NCBI RefSeq assembly: GCF_004197395.1
Contig: NZ_SELS01000073.1
Location: forward strand, 1-34,066
Length of the DNA: 34,066 nt
Reading direction: 5' to 3'
From: Paraburkholderia sp. UYCP14C
GTDB lineage: Bacteria > Pseudomonadota > Gammaproteobacteria > Burkholderiales > Burkholderiaceae
Below the pieces are notes generated by a model, which searched no databases, was not told the origin of the DNA, and was given only the letters and a program-made list of their open reading frames with translations. Shown one piece after another: positions 27,478 to 33,882 of the stretch. The position numbers were made by a program, and so were the translations under genes. Numbering within the stretch: position 1 is the stretch's first letter; every line of letters starts with the position of its first letter.

Positions 27478-27512
27478 TTGTCCACAGGTCCTGTGGACAG
27501 GGCCGTGGACAA
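27478..27512. promoter_or_regulatory. Palindrome with three DnaA-box-like sites upstream of parE
   Basis: A 21-bp palindrome, TGTCCACAGG-T-CCTGTGGACA, spans 27479-27499. It contains TTGTCCACA (27478-27486) and, on the other strand, CTGTCCACA (27501-27493). A further TTGTCCACG on the minus strand (27512-27504) follows. All resemble the DnaA box TT(A/G)TCCACA. They lie in the leader between the parE promoter and start codon. Binding by DnaA or another protein is inferred. Confidence 0.5.
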
Positions 27513-27664
27513 TGCGTTGAGTTTTCAAAAAAAGCGAAACGAAACAACGGGGTTAGGTGGGGCGCCCGCAATGCGGGCAAGCTGTTTTGTCGTGCGGCTT
27601 GCGCTGACGCGCTCGAAGGCCGGACGGGGACGCACAGCCCGCTGGGGAAGCCCGTTCGCGGGGT

Positions 27665-27692
27665 ATTGTACTGATTTAGATCACGGCGGCAA
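27665..27692 (-). promoter_or_regulatory. Sigma-70 type promoter for parE-parC
   Basis: On the minus strand TTGCCG (27692-27687), a 16-bp spacer and TACAAT (27670-27665). Transcription from about 27658 would give a leader of roughly 180-205 nt containing the palindrome cluster. Confidence 0.5.
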
Positions 27693-27897
27693 TTGACGTC
27701 GCGCCGAATTGGCCGACCGGATAAGGCGCGGCGGGCGCCGGGGGACACGCGCCGAAGGATGGAAGGCGCGCGGGATGGCGGCGCAATAGGTGTCGGCGGA
27801 ACCGCACGGGCGTGCGCCCGCCGAATTCCCGTGCAGTGCGCGGCGGCGTTTTCTGTTGTTTTTGTGCCGGCCGCGCACGCCGCGTCGGATCATGCGA

Positions 27898-27927
27898 GTG
27901 GAGCACGGCGCACGGCGCCCGCTCCAC
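27898..27927 (-). terminator. Compound stem after uup
   Basis: A 7-bp outer stem GTGGAGC/GCTCCAC (27898-27904 with 27921-27927) encloses a GGCGC/GCGCC hairpin. It starts 6 bp past the uup stop. There is no T-run on the minus strand. Confidence 0.4.
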
Positions 27928-27933
27928 GTTGCG

Positions 27934-29868
27934 TCACTTGACGCGGTTTTCCAGTTCGTCCCAGCGTTCGAGCGCGAGCATCAGTTCTTCGTCGATTTCG
28001 GCATAGCGCTCGGTCAAACGCGCGCCTTCGCGTGCATCCTTCGCGAACACCGAGCCGTCTTCGAGCTGCGCGCCGATCGCCTTCTGCTCGGCTTCGAGGT
28101 CGGCGATCATTTTCGGCAGCGCCTCCAGTTCGCGCTGCTCCTTGAACGAGAGCTTCACCGTTCGCTGCGCATTGCGGCCCGCCGTGCTGTCCTTCGTCGC
28201 CGTTTCTTTCGGCGCTTCCTTGCTCGCCTCTTTCTGCGCTTCGCGCGCGAGTTGCTCGGAGCGATCGCGCTGCGTCTGCCAGTCCGTGAAGCCGCCGACG
28301 TATTCGCGCCACTTGCCGCCGCCTTCCGATGCGATCACCGACGTCACCACGTTGTCGAGAAACGCGCGGTCGTGGCTGACGAGCAGCACCGTGCCGTCGT
28401 AGTCGATCAGCAATTCTTCGAGCAGTTCGAGCGTCGGAATGTCGAGGTCGTTGGTCGGTTCGTCGAGCACCAGCACGTTGGCCGGGCGCGCGAACAGACG
28501 CGCGAGCAACAGCCGGTTGCGCTCGCCGCCGGACAGCGACTTGACCGGCGAACGCGCGCGTTCCGGCGCGAACAGGAAGTCGCCGAGATAGCTCATCACG
28601 TGCTTCTTCTGGCCGTTGACTTCGACCCACTCGCTGCCTGGGCTGATCGTGTCGGCGAGACTCTTTTCCAGATCGAGCGCCGCGCGCATCTGATCGAAAT
28701 ACGCGACTTGCAGATTCGTTCCGACACGCACGTTGCCTTCATCTGGCGCGAGTTCGCCGAGGATCAGCTTGAGCAGCGTGGTCTTGCCCGCGCCGTTCGG
28801 ACCGACGAAGCCGATCTTGTCGCCGCGCATCACCGTGGCCGTGAAGCGGTCCACCACCGTGCGCTCGCCGTAGCGCTTCGTCACGTCCGTCAGTTCCGCG
28901 ACGATCTTGCCGGACTTCTCGCCCTGACCGACGTCGAGCTTCACGTTGCCCTGCACGTTGCGGCGCTCGGCGCGCTCGTTGCGCATCTGCACGAGCCGCG
29001 CGATGCGGCCGACACTGCGCGTGCGGCGCGCCTCGACGCCCTTCCTGATCCACACTTCTTCCTGCGCGAGCAGCTTGTCGAACTTCTCGTTCTCGATGCG
29101 CTCGACTTCGAGCTGCTGCGCCTTGCGCGTCTGGTACGCGGAGAAATTGCCCGGATACGACAGCAGCCGCCCGCGATCGAGTTCGACGATGCGTGTCGCG
29201 ACGCGGTCGAGAAACGCGCGATCGTGGGTGATGAACAGCAGCCCCGCGCGCAGCGACACCAGCAGATCTTCGAGCCAGCGGATGCCGTCGAAGTCGAGGT
29301 GGTTGGTCGGTTCGTCGAGCAGTAGCACATCGGGCTGCACGACGAGCGCGCGCGCGAGCGCGGCGCGCTTCTGCATGCCGCCCGACAGCGAACCGACGCG
29401 CGCTTCGCCGTTCAGGCCGATCTGCTGCAGCGTGGTCGCGACGCGCGTGCTCCAGTTCCATGCGTCCGCGGCGTCCAGTGACGATTGCAGCGTGTTCATG
29501 CGCGCGAGCAATGCGTCGTGTTCGGTGCCCTCGGGTGTGTCGGCGAGCTGATGCGCGACCGCGTCGTATTCGTCGAGCAGCGCGCGCGCCTCGGTGAGAC
29601 CGGCGGCGACCGCGTCGAACACGGTGTCGTCGGCGTCGAACTCGGGCTCCTGCGGCACGTAGACCGTGCTCAGATGCTGCTGACGCGTGACGAGGCCGTC
29701 GTCGGGTTTGGCCAGATCGGCGACGATTTTCAGCAGCGACGACTTGCCCGCGCCGTTGCGCCCGATCAGCCCGACTCGCTCGCCCGCTTCGAGCGAGAAG
29801 TCCGCGTGGTCGAGCAGCGCGACGTGACCGAACGCCAGCTGGGCTCCGGTAATGGTGTAAAGCGACAT
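27934..29868 (-). CDS. uup: ABC-F family ATPase, Uup type
   Basis: A soluble protein of 644 residues with two ABC ATPase domains and no membrane segment. Walker A motifs are GRNGAGKSS (about 36-44) and GPNGAGKTT (about 355-363); signature motifs LSGGMQKRAALARALV and LSGGERNRLLLARLFA; Walker B VLLLDEPTNHLD and VLVLDEPTNDLD with EQ/EP-type acidic residues. The C-terminal charged coiled coil (about 560-644: EQRELEALPKMIADLEAEQK and following) is the DNA/ribosome-binding tail that marks Uup among ABC-F proteins. Uup is linked to ribosome function and to limiting precise transposon excision. Start at MSLYTITG by homology; no clear ribosome-binding site. Confidence 0.9.
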   Translation of the reverse strand: MSLYTITGAQLAFGHVALLDHADFSLEAGERVGLIGRNGAGKSSLLKIVADLAKPDDGLVTRQQHLSTVYVPQEPEFDADDTVFDAVAAGLTEARALLDEYDAVAHQLADTPEGTEHDALLARMNTLQSSLDAADAWNWSTRVATTLQQIGLNGEARVGSLSGGMQKRAALARALVVQPDVLLLDEPTNHLDFDGIRWLEDLLVSLRAGLLFITHDRAFLDRVATRIVELDRGRLLSYPGNFSAYQTRKAQQLEVERIENEKFDKLLAQEEVWIRKGVEARRTRSVGRIARLVQMRNERAERRNVQGNVKLDVGQGEKSGKIVAELTDVTKRYGERTVVDRFTATVMRGDKIGFVGPNGAGKTTLLKLILGELAPDEGNVRVGTNLQVAYFDQMRAALDLEKSLADTISPGSEWVEVNGQKKHVMSYLGDFLFAPERARSPVKSLSGGERNRLLLARLFARPANVLVLDEPTNDLDIPTLELLEELLIDYDGTVLLVSHDRAFLDNVVTSVIASEGGGKWREYVGGFTDWQTQRDRSEQLAREAQKEASKEAPKETATKDSTAGRNAQRTVKLSFKEQRELEALPKMIADLEAEQKAIGAQLEDGSVFAKDAREGARLTERYAEIDEELMLALERWDELENRVK

Positions 29869-29996
29869 GGGAATGGGAGAAAACAGCGATGAGTCGGAAC
29901 TGCTCATTGTACCGGGCGCGGCGCCGCTCGCCTGTATGCCGGGCGGGAACACGCGCGCGATGCGACCCGCGACACGGCGGGCAGCGCGTTCGGCGC

Positions 29997-30019
29997 GGGC
30001 GGGCGACGCGCGCCCGCCC
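29997..30019 (-). terminator. GC-rich hairpin after the DUF4399 gene
   Basis: A 9-bp stem GGGCGGGCG/CGCCCGCCC with an ACGCG loop, 15 bp past the stop at 30035. No T-run, so termination is tentative. Confidence 0.4.
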
Positions 30020-30034
30020 CGTTCGAACAGCGGC

Positions 30035-30436
30035 TTACTTGACGTGCACCGTGATCGTCTTGCTCATCTCCGGTCCGTACGAGCGATGCGCACCGTCGCC
30101 GAATTGCAGCGTCAGCGTATGGTCGCCCGGCGCCAGTGTCAGATCGGTTTCGGTCTGGCCTTTACCGAAGTGCAGCGACTTGTCGGTGGCGGGGACGACC
30201 TCGCCCTTCGGCAGCGGCTTGCCGTCGATCAGCAGATGATGATGGCCGGTGCCCTCCGTCATCGTGCCGGCGGGCGCGATCTTCATGCCGTCGAGGCCGA
30301 ACACGACGTGCACCGGATTGCTGACGGTCGCGCCGTCCGCCGGCTGCACGAAGTACACGCCCGCCGCCTGCGCCACGCCCGACACGGCGAGCAGCCCAGC
30401 CGCCGCGATGCCGACCAACCATCTGTTTTTAAACAT
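30035..30436 (-). CDS. DUF4399 periplasmic protein
   Basis: A 133-residue secreted protein. Residues 1-24 form a signal peptide (basic FKNR, hydrophobic core LVGIAAAGLLAVSGV, cleavage after AQA). The mature part is a small beta-sandwich-like domain with VYFVQPADGATVSNPVHVVF, GHHHLLIDGKPLP and LAPGDHTLTLQFGDG, characteristic of DUF4399. Members are of unknown function; the GHHH segment could bind metal but this is not shown. AAAGGAG 6 nt upstream gives a strong start. Monocistronic. Confidence 0.85.
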   Translation of the reverse strand: MFKNRWLVGIAAAGLLAVSGVAQAAGVYFVQPADGATVSNPVHVVFGLDGMKIAPAGTMTEGTGHHHLLIDGKPLPKGEVVPATDKSLHFGKGQTETDLTLAPGDHTLTLQFGDGAHRSYGPEMSKTITVHVK

Positions 30437-30743
30437 GCTTTTCTCCTTTGGTAACGAAATCCGGCCATCCGGCGCCGCCAGCGGCGTCGCCTGAGACCGA
30501 TGGTCGCAATCGATGCCGGGCGGGTGCCATATCTGTCCAATCAGTTAGCTTGCAGATGGAAGCGTACACGCGTTGTGTGACGAGGCCCGTCGCGCGAGCG
30601 CGGGCACGCCGCGGATGCGCTGCGGCGGAGCCGCGTCGGTCGTCCGGGGCTGATTTGACAAATTCCGGTAATATTGCGGGTCGCCGCATGCCCCAAAAAG
30701 GGGCAGAGTAAGCCGGCCATTGCATTGAACGAGAGAGTGTGTC
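30437..30743. other. Divergent intergenic region DUF4399 gene / rubredoxin gene
   Basis: 307 bp without a supported gene. On the rubredoxin side, TTGACA (30655-30660) and TAATAT (30669-30674) are both near-consensus but only 8 bp apart, so they cannot serve the same promoter. A TGCCCC-AAAAA-GGGGCA hairpin (30689-30705) sits in the rubredoxin leader. No clear promoter is visible for the DUF4399 gene. Confidence 0.5.
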
Positions 30744-30935
30744 GTGAGCGAAGTAATCGAAGTGACGGAATACAAGAGCTGGGTCTGCCTGATTTGCGGC
30801 TGGATCTATAACGAGGAAGACGGTCTGCCCGAAGAAGGCATCGCGCCGGGTACGCGTTTCGCCGCCATTCCGGAAGACTGGCGCTGCCCGCTGTGCGACG
30901 TGGGCAAGGCGGAGTTCGCGGTGGTGGAGTTTTGA
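30744..30935 (+). CDS. Rubredoxin (GTG start)
   Basis: A 63-residue one-electron carrier with a single iron held by four cysteines: C15-LI-C18 (SWVCLICGW) and C48-PL-C51 (WRCPLCDVGKAEF), with the GLPEEGIAPGTRFAAIPEDW core between them. This is the full length of a bacterial rubredoxin. The start codon is GTG, preceded by GAGAGAG. No alkane hydroxylase or rubredoxin reductase lies nearby, so its electron partner is unknown. A good terminator follows. Confidence 0.93.
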   Translation: MSEVIEVTEYKSWVCLICGWIYNEEDGLPEEGIAPGTRFAAIPEDWRCPLCDVGKAEFAVVEF

Positions 30936-31000
30936 AGTTGGGATGACGTCGGGCGATGGGCGCGGTTGCGAGCGCTTCGCCGGATGGTCAGGTGGTTTGC

Positions 31001-31039
31001 ACGGCCCGGCAGGCGATGTCTGCGGGGCCGTTTGTTTTT
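31001..31039 (+). terminator. Intrinsic terminator of the rubredoxin gene
   Basis: ACGGCCC (31001-31007) pairs with GGGCCGT (31025-31031), with an inner GCAG/CTGC stem, followed by TTTGTTTTT. Confidence 0.8.
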
Positions 31040-31103
31040 CCGGCATTGGCGGGAGGCGCGGGCGGCCCCTGGCGTGGCTCTCCTTTTGCCCGCGCCGGTT
31101 TGA

Positions 31104-31109
31104 TATACT
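31104..31109 (+). promoter_or_regulatory. Minus-10 box of the tRNA-Arg promoter
   Basis: TATACT, followed by a GC-rich CTGCGCTCGC discriminator, lies 60 bp before the tRNA. The region 17 bp upstream (TCCTTT) is a poor minus-35. A GC-rich discriminator is typical of growth-rate-controlled stable-RNA promoters. Confidence 0.5.
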
Positions 31110-31169
31110 CTGCGCTCGCTGGTCAGTCTGGACTCGACGAGTTCTCGCCGAGCTGTCCGGCCCGGTCCT

Positions 31170-31244
31170 CTCCCTGTAGTTCAATGGATAGAACAAGTGC
31201 CTCCTAAGCGCTAGATACAGGTTCGATTCCTGTCAGGGGGACCA
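31170..31244 (+). tRNA. tRNA-Arg (anticodon CCT)
   Basis: The full cloverleaf can be drawn. Acceptor CTCCCTG pairs with CAGGGGG (one T-G wobble), D arm GTTC/GAAC, anticodon stem AGTGC/GCGCT with loop CTCCTAA (anticodon CCT, reading AGG), 4-nt variable loop, T arm ACAGG-TTCGATT-CCTGT, discriminator A, and encoded CCA (31242-31244). It reads the rare arginine codon AGG. tRNA-Arg genes are frequent integration sites, and foreign-looking DNA begins right after this one. Confidence 0.95.
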
Positions 31245-31262
31245 TCAATAAGCCAGAAAGCC

Positions 31263-31439
31263 TTATCCAGCAAAGTTATCAGCGCAGTTTGGCGTAAATT
31301 TGGCGTAACGAGTATTGTCATCGACACCGTCGTCGCCCATCCTTGAATGCCCCCATATCCGGCAATCGACGCCGGTATCGTGGAGATGTGACTCGCGCGC
31401 GAGGTTCGTGACAGTCTCGGCCGGGCCTACAATCGCACA
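31263..31439 (-). pseudogene. Possible remnant of a tyrosine-recombinase (integrase) C-terminus
   Basis: On the minus strand an open frame of 58 codons ends at TAA, 19 bp from the tRNA. It reads HLHDTGVDCRIWGHSRMG, then a few extra residues, then NTRYAKFTPN. This resembles the end of tyrosine recombinases (pattern: G-V-D-x-R, L-G-H-S, then T-x-R-Y-A with the catalytic tyrosine). The spacing between GHS and Y is about five residues too long, there is no start codon, and the upstream catalytic R/H-x-x-R is missing, so it would be a decayed scrap. The match is by eye and short; chance similarity is not excluded. Confidence 0.4.
31287..31308. repeat. Tandem 11-bp repeat (G/A)TTTGGCGTAA
   Basis: TTTGGCGTAA occurs at 31288-31297 and again at 31299-31308, each preceded by one base, 43 bp from the tRNA end. 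It could be an integrase arm-type site, or a small duplication inside the decayed integrase frame. Confidence 0.6.
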
Positions 31440-31806
31440 CTATGGCTGAACGAACGGCGCGACTTGATGCAGAGGTAGGCGAACTATATTGACGCGTTGC
31501 GAGCGGCCCCATAGTTCAGGGGGTGGAACGACAGGCCGGACGCCCACCAGATAAGTCGCAGCGCGAATGCTGTAGCAGAACAGTAGCAGCGCCCAAACGG
31601 CTGTCGCGTACTCTCCCAAGGCCGCTATTCCCTAAAGCAACGTGCGGTGCTGCCGATAGCCCTATGGACGGCGCGCCAACTATTGCGCGGGGGCCCACTT
31701 TTCCCTACTATTAGTGCGATTATGTGGCTAGTTGCGTCTAGTCTCGCCGCGAAGCATTCGGGAAGCTCTGGTGTCCGGCGATTGTTGGTTCCAATGAAAG
31801 AATAAT

Positions 31807-32655
31807 ATGACTATCGATGCACTCCACCCCTTCGCCGGCGACCATGCGGTTCAAAGTGTGGCTTTCGTCCTCGAATGGGCGACGCCGCTGGAGACGACTA
31901 CCTTAAAGGCGCTTCGCCAACTTGCGTCTCGGTTTCAGTCGTCGTTCCCGGTCGTGCAGGAACAGCAGCAGATAACGGTTAACGTGGGGGAAGCGCCAAA
32001 GAAAGCGAGCAAATACCACAAACCCAAAGCCCCGGCGACGCCCGCTGCACAGTTGGGGGGCATCCAATTCCTTCATACGAGTGACCATGTCCCCGGCACC
32101 TTCACTCGGATGATTCAAGTCCAGAGAGAGAGTTGTATTGTCGCTTTGAACGAATACAGTAGATGGGACACCGTGTGGCCGCGAGTTCAAGGATGGTTGG
32201 AAATTGTGCTGCCGCTCGTCTTGTCTGGGCGTGCTTTGACCTCACTTACCTTGCAATATCAAGACTTGTTCCTTTGGCGAGACGATCCTGCTCGACTAGA
32301 TTTGCGCGAGATTTTTCGCGCCGGGTCGGCCTACCTACCGCCGAATTGTTACGGTCTGACGTCGGCTTGGCATTCCCACCACGGTTTCGTAGAAACTATG
32401 AATGGTGAGTGGCCCGGCAATCTGCTCAACAACATAAACGTCAACGTCGGCGATCTGAACCAGCATCGGCAGATCGGCACAATGCTGACGCACAAGGCTA
32501 CGTTCGGAACTCCTGTGTGGTCCCAAGAGCGCGCGATGGCCGCATTACGTGATGTAATGCCAATGCTGCATAGGCAAAACAAATCGGCATTGCAGGCGGT
32601 TTTCTCTGCGGCCGTTTTGGCCAAAATCGGTTTGACCGTTCAACAAGAGGGTTAA
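31807..32655 (+). CDS. TIGR04255-like protein, first gene of island cassette
   Basis: A 282-residue soluble protein. Its layout matches the sporadically distributed TIGR04255 family: an N-terminal strand and helix with LETTTLKALRQLASRFQSSFP (about 28-48), a central beta region, the aromatic signature YSRWD at 117-121 followed by a long helix (VWPRVQGWLEIVLPLVL) and a strand LTSLTLQYQDLF where family members carry L-R-Y-I-N. The C-terminus ends with an amphipathic helical stretch. The family has no established function. A weak GAAAGAA precedes the ATG. Its TAA directly abuts the ATG of the next gene. Codon use is less GC-biased than in genes left of the tRNA. The family call is by pattern, without a search. 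Confidence 0.65.
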   Translation: MTIDALHPFAGDHAVQSVAFVLEWATPLETTTLKALRQLASRFQSSFPVVQEQQQITVNVGEAPKKASKYHKPKAPATPAAQLGGIQFLHTSDHVPGTFTRMIQVQRESCIVALNEYSRWDTVWPRVQGWLEIVLPLVLSGRALTSLTLQYQDLFLWRDDPARLDLREIFRAGSAYLPPNCYGLTSAWHSHHGFVETMNGEWPGNLLNNINVNVGDLNQHRQIGTMLTHKATFGTPVWSQERAMAALRDVMPMLHRQNKSALQAVFSAAVLAKIGLTVQQEG

Positions 32656-33231
32656 ATGAGGCTAACAACCATGCTAGGCGTGGCCGTTGTCGGCGCCACC
32701 CTTACGCAGCCTGCGACTCAGGCGATTGATTGGTTGAAGGTAAACCAGCCGGTGGGGATTGTTAGCCCATCGGAGTTCAACTCGTCCATTGCGCCGAAAT
32801 ATGTACAGAGCGGTAAGAGCGTGGTGGAAACCGAGGTGGAACCAGTCTTTCGAAATGCGGCATTGCCGATAGATCGTCTGACGCAGGCGCAGAATGAGAT
32901 TTCCAGCTATGCGGCCCTACAAGACGATTGGGATGGCAATGGCGCATCTCCTCCGGATTCCCGCCAATTGGCCGATGCGATCGCCCTCTTGGGCCATCTG
33001 CCCGGCGGGATAGCCATACCCACGCCCATGATCGGGTCCTCCGGCGACGTCGGGCTGTACTGGGATATGCCTTCTTTCTATGCGGACATTGCGTTTGAGG
33101 GGAACGGCTCGCTGTCGATCTTCGTAAAAAACAAACAAACTGCGGAGGAAAACTTCGCCTCCGTGAATGATCTTCACAGTCTCAGCCAAGATTGGTTTGC
33201 CCAAATGCTTGGCCGAGGGCAAAACGCATAG
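32656..33231 (+). CDS. Uncharacterised DWDG-motif protein, second gene of island cassette
   Basis: A 191-residue protein that I cannot assign to a named family. An N-terminal hydrophobic stretch (about residues 6-23, LGVAVVGATLTQPATQA) could be a signal peptide or anchor. The distinctive part is YAALQDDWDGNGASPP (85-100), a helix (ADAIALLGHLP), then GDVGLYWD (130-137) and FEGNGSLSIFVKNK. The D-D-W-D-G-x-G-A-x-P block followed by a G-x-V-x-L-x-W strand recurs, as far as I recall, in uncharacterised proteins encoded beside TIGR04255 genes. Zero-gap to the gene before and 7 bp to the gene after, so it is clearly in the same operon. Confidence 0.75.
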   Translation: MRLTTMLGVAVVGATLTQPATQAIDWLKVNQPVGIVSPSEFNSSIAPKYVQSGKSVVETEVEPVFRNAALPIDRLTQAQNEISSYAALQDDWDGNGASPPDSRQLADAIALLGHLPGGIAIPTPMIGSSGDVGLYWDMPSFYADIAFEGNGSLSIFVKNKQTAEENFASVNDLHSLSQDWFAQMLGRGQNA

Positions 33232-33238
33232 GGTAGCC

Positions 33239-33790
33239 ATGCCGGGGAACGCATGCAGCGATTTTTTTGCGGAACACGCAGAAGACAACCAGAAGGTGAA
33301 GGCCCTCCAGAAGATTCCCGAAGCACTCGCTTGGGAAGGGGAGACTGCGTCGGACCATTCGCCGGGCGTCGTTAAAAACGAAGAACTGATCGTACGGCAG
33401 GTAATGCATCCGAACTTTTTTGACGACGAAAAGCAGAAGATTAAGCCGATATGGTTTGACGACGTCACAAACAGAGGTTTTTCGAGCGATCGGCTGGCGT
33501 ACACGACCGTCGAGGAAGTGATAGCTCGCGCGAAAGCGCGTGCTGACGAGCGCAATGCCAAGCCGGAAAATGCCGAGAAGCCGCCTGTGACCGTGCATTC
33601 ACTGGGCAAGCTTCCTGTTTCACGTATTCGCGAAGTTATCTGCGATGACGCCCGTGCTTTTGGGGTCTACGACACCGCTCGTGCGGACAACATTTCGCAT
33701 ACTGACGTTTGCCAACTCGCAAACGGCACGCAAAAGGCTAGAAGCATCAGATACGAGCTTTATGCAATGACCGAGCATGTTTTGGTCTGA
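33239..33790 (+). CDS. Uncharacterised protein, third gene of island cassette
   Basis: A 183-residue hydrophilic protein of unknown family. Visible segments: KNEELIVRQVMHPNFF (47-61), a stretch IKPIWFDDVTNRGFSSDRLA (68-87), a charged helix with EEVIARAKARADERNAKPEN, and near the end AFGVYDTARADNISHTDVCQ (140-159), whose D-x-A-x-x-N-x-x-H pattern may hold functional residues. Start chosen at 33239 (AGGGTAG upstream, after the previous stop); an in-frame ATG at 33167 would give 207 residues and overlap gene two by 65 bp. It is the last gene of the operon and is followed by two terminator hairpins. Confidence 0.72.
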   Translation: MPGNACSDFFAEHAEDNQKVKALQKIPEALAWEGETASDHSPGVVKNEELIVRQVMHPNFFDDEKQKIKPIWFDDVTNRGFSSDRLAYTTVEEVIARAKARADERNAKPENAEKPPVTVHSLGKLPVSRIREVICDDARAFGVYDTARADNISHTDVCQLANGTQKARSIRYELYAMTEHVLV

Positions 33791-33814
33791 AGGGCACGTG
33801 TGGCCCTTCAGACC
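33784..33814 (+). terminator. First terminator hairpin of the cassette
   Basis: A perfect 12-bp stem GGTCTGAAGGGC/GCCCTTCAGACC with a 7-nt loop; it begins within the last codons of the third gene and includes its TGA. No T-run follows directly. Confidence 0.55.
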
Positions 33815-33821
33815 AGCCGAA

Positions 33822-33850
33822 AAAAGCCCGCGAAACGGGCTTTTCTCTTT
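33822..33850. terminator. Bidirectional intrinsic terminator
   Basis: AAAAGCCCG (33822-33830) pairs with CGGGCTTTT (33836-33844), loop CGAAA, followed by CTCTTT on the plus strand and by further T on the minus strand. It separates the plus-strand cassette from the convergent minus-strand gene at the window edge. Confidence 0.85.
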
Positions 33851-33882
33851 ATGCAAGACACTGCAGTCGGCCACCCCGCACT

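Larger units (their letters stand above)
27452..27933. other. Intergenic region between uup and parE
   Basis: 482 bp without a supported gene. It carries the parE promoter (27665-27692), a DnaA-box-like palindrome cluster (27478-27512), a small GCCCGC/GCGGGC hairpin (27564-27578) of unknown role, and a compound stem after the uup stop (27898-27927). Confidence 0.65.
31245..31806. other. Island-boundary non-coding region
   Basis: 562 bp between tRNA-Arg and the three-gene operon. It contains the possible integrase scrap (31263-31439), a tandem 11-bp repeat (31287-31308) and a tRNA-like 5' half (31505-31532). The other short open frames (including a 16-codon one at 31442) have no recognisable relatives. 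The promoter of the downstream operon must lie near 31690-31790; no convincing boxes were found. Confidence 0.6.

Noticed and set aside
27564-27578. GCCCGC/GCGGGC hairpin in the parE upstream region as a terminator
   Set aside because: No plus-strand gene upstream for it to end, and only a loose T-rich stretch 4 bp later.
27790-29325. 511-codon plus-strand open frame opposite uup
   Set aside because: Shadow of the ABC-F gene; no recognisable sequence.
31442-31492. 16-codon frame starting MAERTARL between tRNA and cassette
   Set aside because: Too short, stops early, no ribosome-binding site and no recognisable family; noted only as a possible relic.
31523-31714. 63-codon plus-strand frame before the cassette
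   Set aside because: No family features or start signal; composition looks non-coding.
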